Of a stretch of DNA of 64,000 nt, positions 8,423 through 15,867 are shown in pieces; positions within the stretch are counted from its first letter, which is position 1, and every line of letters starts with the position of its first letter. The notes under the pieces were generated by a model. The model saw nothing but the letters and a program-made list of their open reading frames with translations, did no database searches and was not told the origin of the DNA. The stretch comes from Thermomicrobiales bacterium. Its GTDB lineage: Bacteria; Chloroflexota; Chloroflexia; Thermomicrobiales; UBA6265. The position numbers and the translations under genes are program-made. The stretch lies in assembly GCA_019637585.1 (NCBI GenBank), contig JAHBVL010000003.1, forward strand, positions 215,827 to 279,826. The letters run 5' to 3'.

Positions 8423-9286
8423 CTATCCCTTGAGCGAACCAGAGAGGAGTCCTCTGATGAAGTATCGCCCCAGCAGCATATAGACGATCATCGTCGGCAA
8501 CGCCGCCAGCATGGCGCCCCCCATCACCGCCGTCCAGTCGACAGAGGTCGTGCCGGAGAGATTGTTCAGCGCCACGGTGACCGGCTGATCGGCAGGATTG
8601 AACACCACGGTCACGCCAAAGAGGAAATCGTTCCAGATGTTCGTGAACTGGAAAATGCCCACCACCACAAACGCCGGCGCGGAAAGAGGCAGCAGAATCT
8701 GCCAGAAGATACCGATCAGACCAGCGCCGTCGATGCGCGCCGCTTCCACCAGCTCGTTCGGCACATTGGCGAAGTAGTTCCGGAAAATCAGCGAGGTGAT
8801 CGGGATGCCGTAGATGACGTGAACCAGCACCAGCCCTTCCCAGCGACCGTAGAGCCCGAGCTTCTGCAACGTCTGGATCAGCGGCACCAGAATGCTCTGA
8901 TAGGGAATGAACATACCGAACAGAATCAGCGTGAAAACGATGTCCGACCCGCGGAACTTCCATTTCGAGAAGAGATAGCCGTTCATCGCACCGAGCAGCG
9001 ACGACAGAATCGTGGCTGGAATCGCGATCTTGAAGCTGTTGAGCATGTTCGGTTTCAGCGCGTCCCAGGCAATGCGGAATCCCGAAGCGCTGAAGTCCTG
9101 GGGCAATCGCCACATGTCGGTCAGCGTCATGTAGGACTTGTCCTTCATGCCGTTGACGAACATCACATAGAGAGGCATCAGGTAGAACAGAGAGGCCAGA
9201 ATCAGGGCGGCTATCACCAGATAGAATCCCGCTCCCCGGTGTGCGCGGGGAGCTCCGCCTGCATGGGGAGGTGCGCCAACAGCCAT
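8423..9286 (-). CDS. Carbohydrate ABC transporter permease, MalG/UgpE type
   Basis: This is the inner-membrane channel half of an ABC importer (binding-protein-dependent transport family, CUT1 group). It has 287 residues and about six transmembrane segments. The EAA loop EAARIDGAGLIGIFWQILLP near residue 190 docks to the ATPase, and the protein ends in the short tail typical of MalG-type subunits (RYFIRGLLSGSLKG). It is 2 bases from the MalF-type permease upstream and 3 bases from the GMC gene downstream. No ATPase (MalK/MsmX-like) gene is in the window, as is common for CUT1 operons that share one ATPase encoded elsewhere. The sugar is not identifiable. Confidence 0.9.
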   Translation of the reverse strand: MAVGAPPHAGGAPRAHRGAGFYLVIAALILASLFYLMPLYVMFVNGMKDKSYMTLTDMWRLPQDFSASGFRIAWDALKPNMLNSFKIAIPATILSSLLGAMNGYLFSKWKFRGSDIVFTLILFGMFIPYQSILVPLIQTLQKLGLYGRWEGLVLVHVIYGIPITSLIFRNYFANVPNELVEAARIDGAGLIGIFWQILLPLSAPAFVVVGIFQFTNIWNDFLFGVTVVFNPADQPVTVALNNLSGTTSVDWTAVMGGAMLAALPTMIVYMLLGRYFIRGLLSGSLKG

Positions 9287-9288
9287 CG

Positions 9289-10317
9289 CTACAGGTCCTT
9301 CAGCTGGCGCGCCAGGTAGGGCACGATCACGACCGACACCAGGAAGAGCATCACGATCGACGCGGCAGCGCCGAGGTTGTACTGCTGCGCTCCGAACATC
9401 TTGTCGAACACGAAGATGCCCGGCACGTCGGTGGCGAACCCCGGCCCCTTGCCGCTCATGGCGTAGATCAGGTCGAAGATCTTCAGCGAAACATGCCCGA
9501 GAATGATCAGAATACTCACCGTGATCGGTTTGAGCAGCGGGATGATGATGTCCCGGTAGAGCCGCCAGGGAGACGCGCCGTCGAGCGATGCCGCTTCCCG
9601 CACCTCATTCGAAATCATGCCCATACCGGCCAGATACATGGCCATGGCGAATCCGGAGAGCTGCCACGCTGCGGCGATCGTCACCGCCACCATCGCCGCA
9701 GGAATGCCGAGCTGCACTTTCACCCCATCAAGAAAGGGCAGCCAGTTGCGCAAGTCGCCATGCACCGTGGGGTCGGTGATCCATCCGGGGGCGAAGGGAC
9801 CCAATCCGAACCAGCCGAGCACCGAGTTGATGCCGAGCTGATCGACCAGCGTGTTGATGCCGGTGGTCGGATTGAAGAGCCAGCGCCACGCCACACCGGT
9901 GGTGATAAATGAGAGCGCATAGGGAAAGAGAAAAATACTGCGGAAAAATCCGCTGGCGGGCACATGCCGGTCCAGCAGAATCGCCAGCGACAACCCCATG
10001 GCCACCGCCAGCAGGAGAAAGATCATCGTGAAGACAAAGGTGTTGCGCAGATCGATCTGAAACCGCGCCTGATTGAGCAGATCCTGATAGACCCCATAGA
10101 GCGGGTCATGCAGTGAGAGATCCCGTCTGTTGGTTCGCCAGTTGGACATCGACACCCAGAGGGTGAAGCCGATGAACCCGTAGACGAAAACCACGATCGC
10201 CAGAAACGAGGGGGTGAGCAAAGCCGGAGCCAGGAGTCGCGAAAAGGAAAACCTGCCTGCTCGGGGGGCATCCTGCGCAACTGGCGTGTCGCGAACCGTT
10301 GTGGTGAGTGTTGCCAT
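9289..10317 (-). CDS. Carbohydrate ABC transporter permease, MalF/UgpA type
   Basis: This is the partner permease of the CUT1-type importer, with 342 residues. A cytoplasmic N-terminal tail precedes the first membrane segment at about residues 30-52. A large periplasmic stretch follows, containing a segment at 110-200 longer than in UgpA. The EAA loop is EAASLDGASPWRLYRDIIIP. It lies between the binding-protein gene (98 bases upstream) and the MalG-type permease (2 bases downstream). The family call is firm. Substrate can only be guessed from the next cluster, which holds glycoside-processing enzymes. Confidence 0.9.
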   Translation of the reverse strand: MATLTTTVRDTPVAQDAPRAGRFSFSRLLAPALLTPSFLAIVVFVYGFIGFTLWVSMSNWRTNRRDLSLHDPLYGVYQDLLNQARFQIDLRNTFVFTMIFLLLAVAMGLSLAILLDRHVPASGFFRSIFLFPYALSFITTGVAWRWLFNPTTGINTLVDQLGINSVLGWFGLGPFAPGWITDPTVHGDLRNWLPFLDGVKVQLGIPAAMVAVTIAAAWQLSGFAMAMYLAGMGMISNEVREAASLDGASPWRLYRDIIIPLLKPITVSILIILGHVSLKIFDLIYAMSGKGPGFATDVPGIFVFDKMFGAQQYNLGAAASIVMLFLVSVVIVPYLARQLKDL

Positions 10318-10344
10318 CAGCTCTCCAGGCGTGGCGTCTGAGGA

Positions 10345-10405
10345 AAAGGGACGAGCGAACCAGCGTCCGCCCGTCCCATTCGATGTCGCGCGAGTTGGCG
10401 CGATG
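10345..10405 (-). other. Two hairpins in the gap between binding-protein and permease genes
   Basis: The 98-base gap can form TCGCGC-GAGTTG-GCGCGA and GGGACG...CGTCCC stems on the transcript. Such structures behind a binding-protein cistron often protect that part of the mRNA and raise its level over the permeases. That role here is inference, and no T-run follows. Confidence 0.35.
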
Positions 10406-10415
10406 CGACCGAAAC

Positions 10416-11741
10416 CTAGCCCTCGGAGGACTGCGCGTCGACCAGGGTCATGGCGAAGGTATCGACGTCCTTGGACACCAGGAACGCCAGAGCCGCATCG
10501 TAGAGCGCCTGCTTGAACGCGGGCGAAGCTGCCTGCCCGTGCGCTGCTGAGTGCAGAAGCGCGTCAGCGGCAAACGAAGCACCCGACCACTGGTGGTACT
10601 CAGAGAATCCCGAAAGATCGGCATCCAGCCGGGCCGGAATCGAGCCCTTGAGCGGATTGAACGCTTCCTGCGCGGACTTCGAACCAATCACCTTCAGCCA
10701 GTTGGCGGCGTTCTCGGCATTTGGCGCGCCCACCGGCAAAGTGAAGCAGTCCACGACCAGAACGAACGACCCGGCAGTGCCCGGATGGCTGACCCAGCCG
10801 ACCACATCCTGGGCTCCCTTGGCCACGACTTCGCCATAGGCCCAGTCACCCATGGAGTTGAACGCGGCCCGGCCCTCGATCACCATCGCCACGGCATCGC
10901 TCCATGGCAGCGCCGAATGGTCTTCGTTGACATACTCGAGCGCCTTGGCGAAGTTGGCCGCGGCGGCTCTGGCGCCGTCGTCATCCCATGCCAGCTCGCC
11001 GGAGAAGTACTTGGGATAGTTCTCCGGACCGACCGCACTGATCAGCTCGTTCTCGAAATACTGGGCGGCGACGAAGCCGTCCGCGCTGCCCAGCGCAACA
11101 GCGGGCACACCGGTGGCCGCCACGGCATCCGCAGCAGCGACGAACTCATCGAAGGAGAGCGTCTCGCCCACTTCGACGCCGGCATTGGCCAGCACTTCGC
11201 GGTTGTACCAGTAGCCATTGCCGCGGTGCACGCCGACGCCGACCGCATACTGGTTGCCATCGACCGTCACGCCCTCGACCAGCGCCGGCGGGAACGCCTC
11301 CAGCCAGCCTTCGGACTCGTAGAGGTCGTTGATCGCTTCGGTGAATCCGGCATTGACATAGCCATCGAAGAGTTCGCGGCCGATATGGGTCTGCCACGAG
11401 TCGGGCGGGTTGCCGCCCTGAAGCCGGGTCTGCAGAACGGCCTGAGCCGGTCCGCCACCACCGCCGGCGATCGCCGCATTGACGATTTCCACATCTGGAT
11501 AGAGCTCGGCGTAGGAATCGAACAGCGACTGCAACGCCGGAGCTTCACCAGGCGATGTCCACCACGAGAAGATCTCGAGACTGCCGGACTGCGCCGCCGT
11601 CTCGCCAAGCTTCATGGCCATACTCAGTGCAGGGACGGAAAGTCCAAGCGCGGCTCCCCGTTTGAGCGCATCACGCCGGGTGACGCGTCCGGAGCCGATT
11701 CCTGCAATCAGATCACTGAGTTCCCTGTTTTGCGACGTCAT
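10416..11741 (-). CDS. ABC transporter extracellular solute-binding protein (family 1, sugar), Tat-exported
   Basis: This is the substrate-capturing component of the ABC importer encoded downstream. The ATG at 11741 is chosen because GGACGAGGAGG lies just upstream; it gives 441 residues. The N-terminus has a twin-arginine motif (TRRDALKRG, residues 21-29) and a hydrophobic stretch, so export of the folded protein through Tat is likely. The mature part starts with SLEIFSWWTSPGEAPAL, the usual opening of family 1 sugar-binding proteins, and continues with WQTHIGREL, NQYAVGVGVHRGNGYWYN and FNSMGDWAYGE. No lipobox Cys is evident. It is the first gene of an operon running to the UbiA-like gene. 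Confidence 0.9.
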   Translation of the reverse strand: MTSQNRELSDLIAGIGSGRVTRRDALKRGAALGLSVPALSMAMKLGETAAQSGSLEIFSWWTSPGEAPALQSLFDSYAELYPDVEIVNAAIAGGGGGPAQAVLQTRLQGGNPPDSWQTHIGRELFDGYVNAGFTEAINDLYESEGWLEAFPPALVEGVTVDGNQYAVGVGVHRGNGYWYNREVLANAGVEVGETLSFDEFVAAADAVAATGVPAVALGSADGFVAAQYFENELISAVGPENYPKYFSGELAWDDDGARAAAANFAKALEYVNEDHSALPWSDAVAMVIEGRAAFNSMGDWAYGEVVAKGAQDVVGWVSHPGTAGSFVLVVDCFTLPVGAPNAENAANWLKVIGSKSAQEAFNPLKGSIPARLDADLSGFSEYHQWSGASFAADALLHSAAHGQAASPAFKQALYDAALAFLVSKDVDTFAMTLVDAQSSEG

Positions 11742-11871
11742 AGACACCTCCTCGTCCGCAACGTGGAACACAGGCGTTCCACGCCATACCCGCCGTGGAC
11801 CCTCCCTTGGGAGGTGTGCCAGGCGTCGGCAAGGAGTATTCCTGGCAGCAATCAATTGGCGAGCTAGGTCG

Positions 11872-11901
11872 GTTGTACAACGCCCGAAGGGAATTGGTCA
11901 A
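11872..11901 (-). promoter_or_regulatory. Candidate promoter with a palindromic operator for the ABC transporter operon
   Basis: Read on the minus strand, TTGACC (11901-11896) is followed after 18 bases by TACAAC (11877-11872), about 130 bases before the binding-protein start. The -10 is embedded in a perfect palindrome, GTTGTACAAC (11872-11881), like the TTGTACAA cores bound by GntR-family repressors. A second inverted pair, AATTGG...CCAATT, flanks the -35 (11892-11915). Repression by substrate-responsive binding here is inference. The rest of 11742-11990 shows nothing else I can name. Confidence 0.4.
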
Positions 11902-11993
11902 CCTCTGGGCCAATTGCTGGGAGCTTCTTCGATTTTCTTACGGAGAGCGGTCCACTCAGGCAACGAATTGCCTGCGCTGGACGCCGAAAGAAC

Positions 11994-12344
11994 CGTCATC
12001 CTGAGCGCAGCGAAGGATCCCCTGCCTCAGCAGTCTCCAGGGAAACGATCGCCGTGGCAGAAAACGAGGAGTGATTCTTCACTTCGTTCAGCATGACGAC
12101 GAAAGAGAACGGCCATCCCGAGCGCAGCCGAGGGACCTCCTGCCGCAGCAGTCTCCAGGGAGACGATCGCCGTGGCAGAAGGCGAGGAGAGAGCTTCACT
12201 TCGTTCAGAATGACGACGAAAGAGAACCGTCATCCCGAGCGCAGCCGAGGGACCTCCTGCCGCAGCAGTCTCCAGGGAGACGATCGCCGTGGCAGAAGGC
12301 GAGGAAGCTTCACGTCGTTCAGAATGACGAAGGAAGGGATCCTC
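11994..12344. repeat. Tandem repeat, three units of 117 bp
   Basis: Units begin near 11997, 12114 and 12231. Each starts CATCC(T/C)GAGCGCAGC, passes through CAGTCTCCAGGGA(A/G)ACG and ATCGCCGTGGCAGAA, and ends in CTTCA(C)TTCGTTCAGAATGACG. The two ends of a unit are imperfect reverse complements of each other. Units 2 and 3 are nearly identical; unit 1 is the most diverged. The array abuts the stop codon of the ceramidase-like gene at 12345 and has no credible coding content. Related single ends occur at about 2334-2364 and 25971-26000. Confidence 0.9.
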
Positions 12345-13757
12345 CTAGCGACCGGCAAGCTCCTGCAACATCGCATTGCACTCGGCCACGATCTGCCCCG
12401 CCGTCGCCGGATCCCAGGGTGTGATCTCGATCTCGTATCCCCCGAGCGGGTATGCCTCCGCCATGGGAATGTACGACCAGCCGATGTTGGCGTACCCGGA
12501 GAAGAGCGTCGTCCGGTAGGGTGACGCGCCGCGCACATCGAGTCCGATCTGCACAAATGGCTCTCCGGGCACCGCCACGATGACGATGTCGTCGCCGATC
12601 GCGATCGCCTGCGCTTCGACGTCCCGGTGGGTGTGTCCCTGCACCCCTTTGGCCAGCTCGGCGCGCATCGCGGTCCGCTTGCAGCGCATGGTGACCAGCT
12701 TGATCTCTTCCGGATCGCCATTGTTCGCCCGCAGCTCGGTGAGCTCGGCCAGATTCGCGGCGAACGCAGCCTGCATCTCATCCGGAGGAGGCAGCTGGCG
12801 AAGGGGCAGACTCATCGTCCGGTTCGCCACCCTTATCGTCCGGTCCGGTTCGGCCAGGAATTCATCGGTGTAGATGGCCAGAGGCGCTCCCGACTCGAGC
12901 GTTCCCTCATAGCGGTCCTGCTTCGGCCGGGAGCTGGTCTCCAGCCACACGCGCGACGCCTCCAGCCCGAGAATGGCGCCCAGACGCTTGTACTCATTGG
13001 CTCCGTTCCGCGCGACACCCCGCACCGGACCGATATCACCCGCCGCTCCCTGCAGGAAGAGGCAGGTCGCGCCGGTATTCGCTTCCACGGTCTGGCGAAC
13101 CGCGCCCGGATAGTCGGGAGTGATCAGCTCGTTGTCCCACCCGACGGTAATGGGATGACAGGGATAGTTGACGACAGCAACCAGCGGTTCTCCGTCCAGC
13201 GTATCGATGCGCAGCACGTTGACGTCGTGGTCGACCGGACCATCCCAGTTGCGCCCGACGATCACCGCACCATCCTCGGGTCGCTGGAATCGCCGGTTGA
13301 CCGAGATCGAGCACGATCCCACACCGGAGCCGATTCTGGCCGGCTGCAGCCCCTGCACCGCCGCCCAGGCAACGCCGGCGAGGCGATGTGCCAGGCTGTC
13401 GCTATAGGAGTCGACCATCTCGCTCCCCTCACCCGCCCATTCGGGCCGGGACCGCGATGTCGACGGACCAGAATGCGTATGCGTGTACGCCAGCCGGATG
13501 TGCGATTGCGGAATCCCGGTGAGCGCCGTAATCGCTTCCATCGCCTGCACGGCGAGCGAGTCCCAGAGGTAACCTGTGTCGATATCGACGATGACCACCT
13601 GGGTCGAACCATCGCTCAACGCCAGCGCGGTCGCCGTCAACGGGATATCGACCCCGGCGGCGCGCTGATGCGTCTGAGCGCCCCAGTTGGCGTGTGCAAT
13701 ACCGATCGGCGGCGTGATGTCAGTTCTGGCCACACCCGCGAAAAACTGGGAACCCAT
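12345..13757 (-). CDS. Neutral/alkaline ceramidase-like hydrolase
   Basis: The protein resembles the catalytic domain of neutral/alkaline non-lysosomal ceramidases, zinc amidases that split an N-acyl group. It opens with FFAGVARTDITPPIGI, and has the zinc-ligand segment THTHSGPST near residue 92-100, NYPCHPITVG near 205, and FLQGAAGDIGP, the counterpart of the QGNVGDVSPN region with the active-site serine motif. Length is 470 residues, shorter than the ~650-residue enzymes because the C-terminal Ig-like domain is absent. It has no signal peptide. Many bacterial members act on unknown substrates. It is the last gene of the cluster starting near 21.9 kb, 71 bases after the GH88-like gene, and its stop abuts the 117-bp repeats. 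Confidence 0.75.
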   Translation of the reverse strand: MGSQFFAGVARTDITPPIGIAHANWGAQTHQRAAGVDIPLTATALALSDGSTQVVIVDIDTGYLWDSLAVQAMEAITALTGIPQSHIRLAYTHTHSGPSTSRSRPEWAGEGSEMVDSYSDSLAHRLAGVAWAAVQGLQPARIGSGVGSCSISVNRRFQRPEDGAVIVGRNWDGPVDHDVNVLRIDTLDGEPLVAVVNYPCHPITVGWDNELITPDYPGAVRQTVEANTGATCLFLQGAAGDIGPVRGVARNGANEYKRLGAILGLEASRVWLETSSRPKQDRYEGTLESGAPLAIYTDEFLAEPDRTIRVANRTMSLPLRQLPPPDEMQAAFAANLAELTELRANNGDPEEIKLVTMRCKRTAMRAELAKGVQGHTHRDVEAQAIAIGDDIVIVAVPGEPFVQIGLDVRGASPYRTTLFSGYANIGWSYIPMAEAYPLGGYEIEITPWDPATAGQIVAECNAMLQELAGR

Positions 13758-13828
13758 ACCTCACCTCGAATTCCCCGGAGAAACACCGCTCTCCAGGCTC
13801 GACAAACAGTGAGGCATTATCCCCAGAT

Positions 13829-14953
13829 TCAGGGCGCGGCGTGCGGCGCCCCGAGCAGCTTGTCCAGCAGCTCGACGAAGAAGTACTCCCCCCACATCAC
13901 GCTCTCGTCGACCCCGAGGTCGTTGCGTTCGTGGTAGCTCCCATGCTTGAGAATGCCCTGCCAGCCAGGGGTCTCGATTGCCAGGAATTCCGGCGTGATG
14001 AGGGTGGTGGCGATCTGGTGGGCCGCTCCCCGGTAGCGCGTCGCAGCGTCCGCGTCTTCGACGAGCTCGGCCAGCTGGAGGAGGCCGGTCGCCGCGATCG
14101 CCGCTGCTGAGCTCTCCCAGGCAGATTTTGGAGTCGGTTCTTCCCAATCGTTCGGCGGCACCCCATGCCCCGGAGTGCAGTCGATGAAGAAATCGGCGCA
14201 GGCCTGCGCGGTTTCCAGGAATCTGCGGTCTCCGCTCAACCGATACGCCGTGCCGAAGCCGTAGAGCGCCCATGACTGGCCCCGCGCCCAGGATGAGTCG
14301 TTTCGCCACCCCTGATGGGTCGATTGATGGAGGAACTCGCCCGTGTCGAGATCGAAAATCCCCTCATGGGCGGTGCTGCCATCTCCCCGCACCAGGTACC
14401 GGCGCGTCGTCAGGCAATGCTCCGTGACCCGGCGCAGCAGGTCGGCGTCCCCGGTCTGGTTGGCGGCGTAGAAGATGATGCCGACATTCATCATAATGTC
14501 GATGAACGTGCTTTCCGGAGCGACAAACGAGCGCAGGTACCTCCCCTTTTCGTTGAACCGCAAGCCCATGGTTTGGCCGGCGGTGATGACCCGCTCTTCG
14601 ACCGCGGAATCGCCCTCCCAGTCGAACCATCGCTTCCAGGTCGACCAGAAGAGAAAACCGAGGTCGTGGACGTTGCGGTCGTGCTTTCGCTCTTCGACGA
14701 GCTGGGAGTAGTGCTCGGCCCGCTCTCGCCACCAGGAGTCGCCGGTTCGCCGGGCGAAGATCCACATCTGACCAGGCAGAAACCCCTCACACCAGTTGGT
14801 CCAGGCGGCGCGCTGATGACGCCAATTGCCGTTCTCGGTGAACATGGGGAAGAAGTCGGGATCGGTGGTTATCAGGTTGCGGACCTGCGACTGCGCGAAC
14901 TCGAACGCCCGCTCGACATTCACGGTCGCCGGCGCTGCTGCTGGTGTGATCAA
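13829..14953 (-). CDS. GH88-type unsaturated glucuronyl/rhamnogalacturonyl hydrolase
   Basis: GH88/GH105 enzymes remove the unsaturated uronic acid left by polysaccharide lyases. The (alpha/alpha)6 fold signatures are present: VHDLGFLFWSTWKRW with the first catalytic-type Asp, FIDIMMNVGIIFYA with the second, and SSWARGQSWALYGFG. I place the start at the TTG at 14953 because GAGGAG lies 7 bases upstream; a GTG at 14986 in the same frame has no ribosome binding site. The product is then 374 residues, the usual size for the family, and has no signal peptide. It should therefore act on imported oligosaccharides in the cytoplasm. It follows the enoyl-CoA hydratase gene and precedes the ceramidase-like gene. 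Confidence 0.82.
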   Translation of the reverse strand: MITPAAAPATVNVERAFEFAQSQVRNLITTDPDFFPMFTENGNWRHQRAAWTNWCEGFLPGQMWIFARRTGDSWWRERAEHYSQLVEERKHDRNVHDLGFLFWSTWKRWFDWEGDSAVEERVITAGQTMGLRFNEKGRYLRSFVAPESTFIDIMMNVGIIFYAANQTGDADLLRRVTEHCLTTRRYLVRGDGSTAHEGIFDLDTGEFLHQSTHQGWRNDSSWARGQSWALYGFGTAYRLSGDRRFLETAQACADFFIDCTPGHGVPPNDWEEPTPKSAWESSAAAIAATGLLQLAELVEDADAATRYRGAAHQIATTLITPEFLAIETPGWQGILKHGSYHERNDLGVDESVMWGEYFFVELLDKLLGAPHAAP

Positions 14954-15078
14954 CGTCTCGCTCCTCGTTGCTTTTCGGCGGGCCACAGGTGCCCGAACTA
15001 CGATCCATGGATGGCGGGCGCCCGAACGACGTCATCACTGACTGCCGACTGCTGACTGCCGACTGCTCGTCCCGACTG

Positions 15079-15867
15079 CTAGCCGTCACTGAACTCCGCT
15101 GCCCGCTTCTCCCGAAACGATGCAATTCCTTCTCTACCGTCGTCGGTAAACGCCGACAGCGCCCCGGCAATGGCTTCCAGCGCCGGTCCCGGACCGCCGT
15201 CGCTGTCCAGCACCGCTTTGGCCAGCTGGACGGCGATCGGCGCGTTTCGGGCGATAGACTCGGCGATTGCGGCGGCCCGGTTGCCCAACTCATCCGCGGA
15301 CGCAACCTCGTTGACCAGCCCCCAGCTCAACGCCGTTGCGGCGTCGATCTGATCGCCGGTGAACACGAGCTGCTTCGTCCTGGCCAGCCCGATCGTCCGA
15401 ACCAGGCGAGCAGTGCCGCCCCAACCGGGCAACGTCGCGATCCGCACTTCAGGCGAGCCGAAACGCGCACCTTCGCTGGCGATGCGCAGATCGCAGGCGA
15501 GCGCCAGCTCCAGCCCCCCGCCGAGCGCCAGTCCGTCGATCACCGCGATGGTTGGCTGCCGGACAGCGGCGATCGCGTCGATCGCCGCGTTGCCATCACG
15601 CACCCAGCGGCGCCACATGTCGATCGGTTCGAGCGCCGCCCAGGCGGTGATGTCCGCTCCGACGCTGAACGCTCGCTGCCCGGCCGCGTCCAGCAGAATC
15701 ACCCGGACCGCTGGCGTGCGATCGAGATGATCGAATGTCTCACGCAGCGCCGCCAGCATCTCCGGCGCAATGGCGTTCAGCTTTTCCGGGCGGGCAATCG
15801 TCACCCTGGCCACATGATCATCGATGGCGCACGAGATCCGCTCGTCGGCCGGCGTCCAAGCGCTCAT
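15079..15867 (-). CDS. Enoyl-CoA hydratase/isomerase (crotonase family)
   Basis: It likely hydrates a trans-2-enoyl-CoA. The 262-residue length is standard for the family. The oxyanion-hole segment FSVGADITAW (about 68-77) and GGGLELALACD are present. Both catalytic glutamates are kept at E120 and E140, exactly 20 residues apart as in rat mitochondrial hydratase (E144 and E164), which favours hydratase over the variants lacking them. It overlaps the fused GMC gene by 4 bases and shares a transcript with a CoA-transferase. Between its stop and the GH88-like start lies a short direct repeat of TGACTGCCGACTGC (about 15038-15065). Substrate is unknown. Confidence 0.88.
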   Translation of the reverse strand: MSAWTPADERISCAIDDHVARVTIARPEKLNAIAPEMLAALRETFDHLDRTPAVRVILLDAAGQRAFSVGADITAWAALEPIDMWRRWVRDGNAAIDAIAAVRQPTIAVIDGLALGGGLELALACDLRIASEGARFGSPEVRIATLPGWGGTARLVRTIGLARTKQLVFTGDQIDAATALSWGLVNEVASADELGNRAAAIAESIARNAPIAVQLAKAVLDSDGGPGPALEAIAGALSAFTDDGREGIASFREKRAAEFSDG

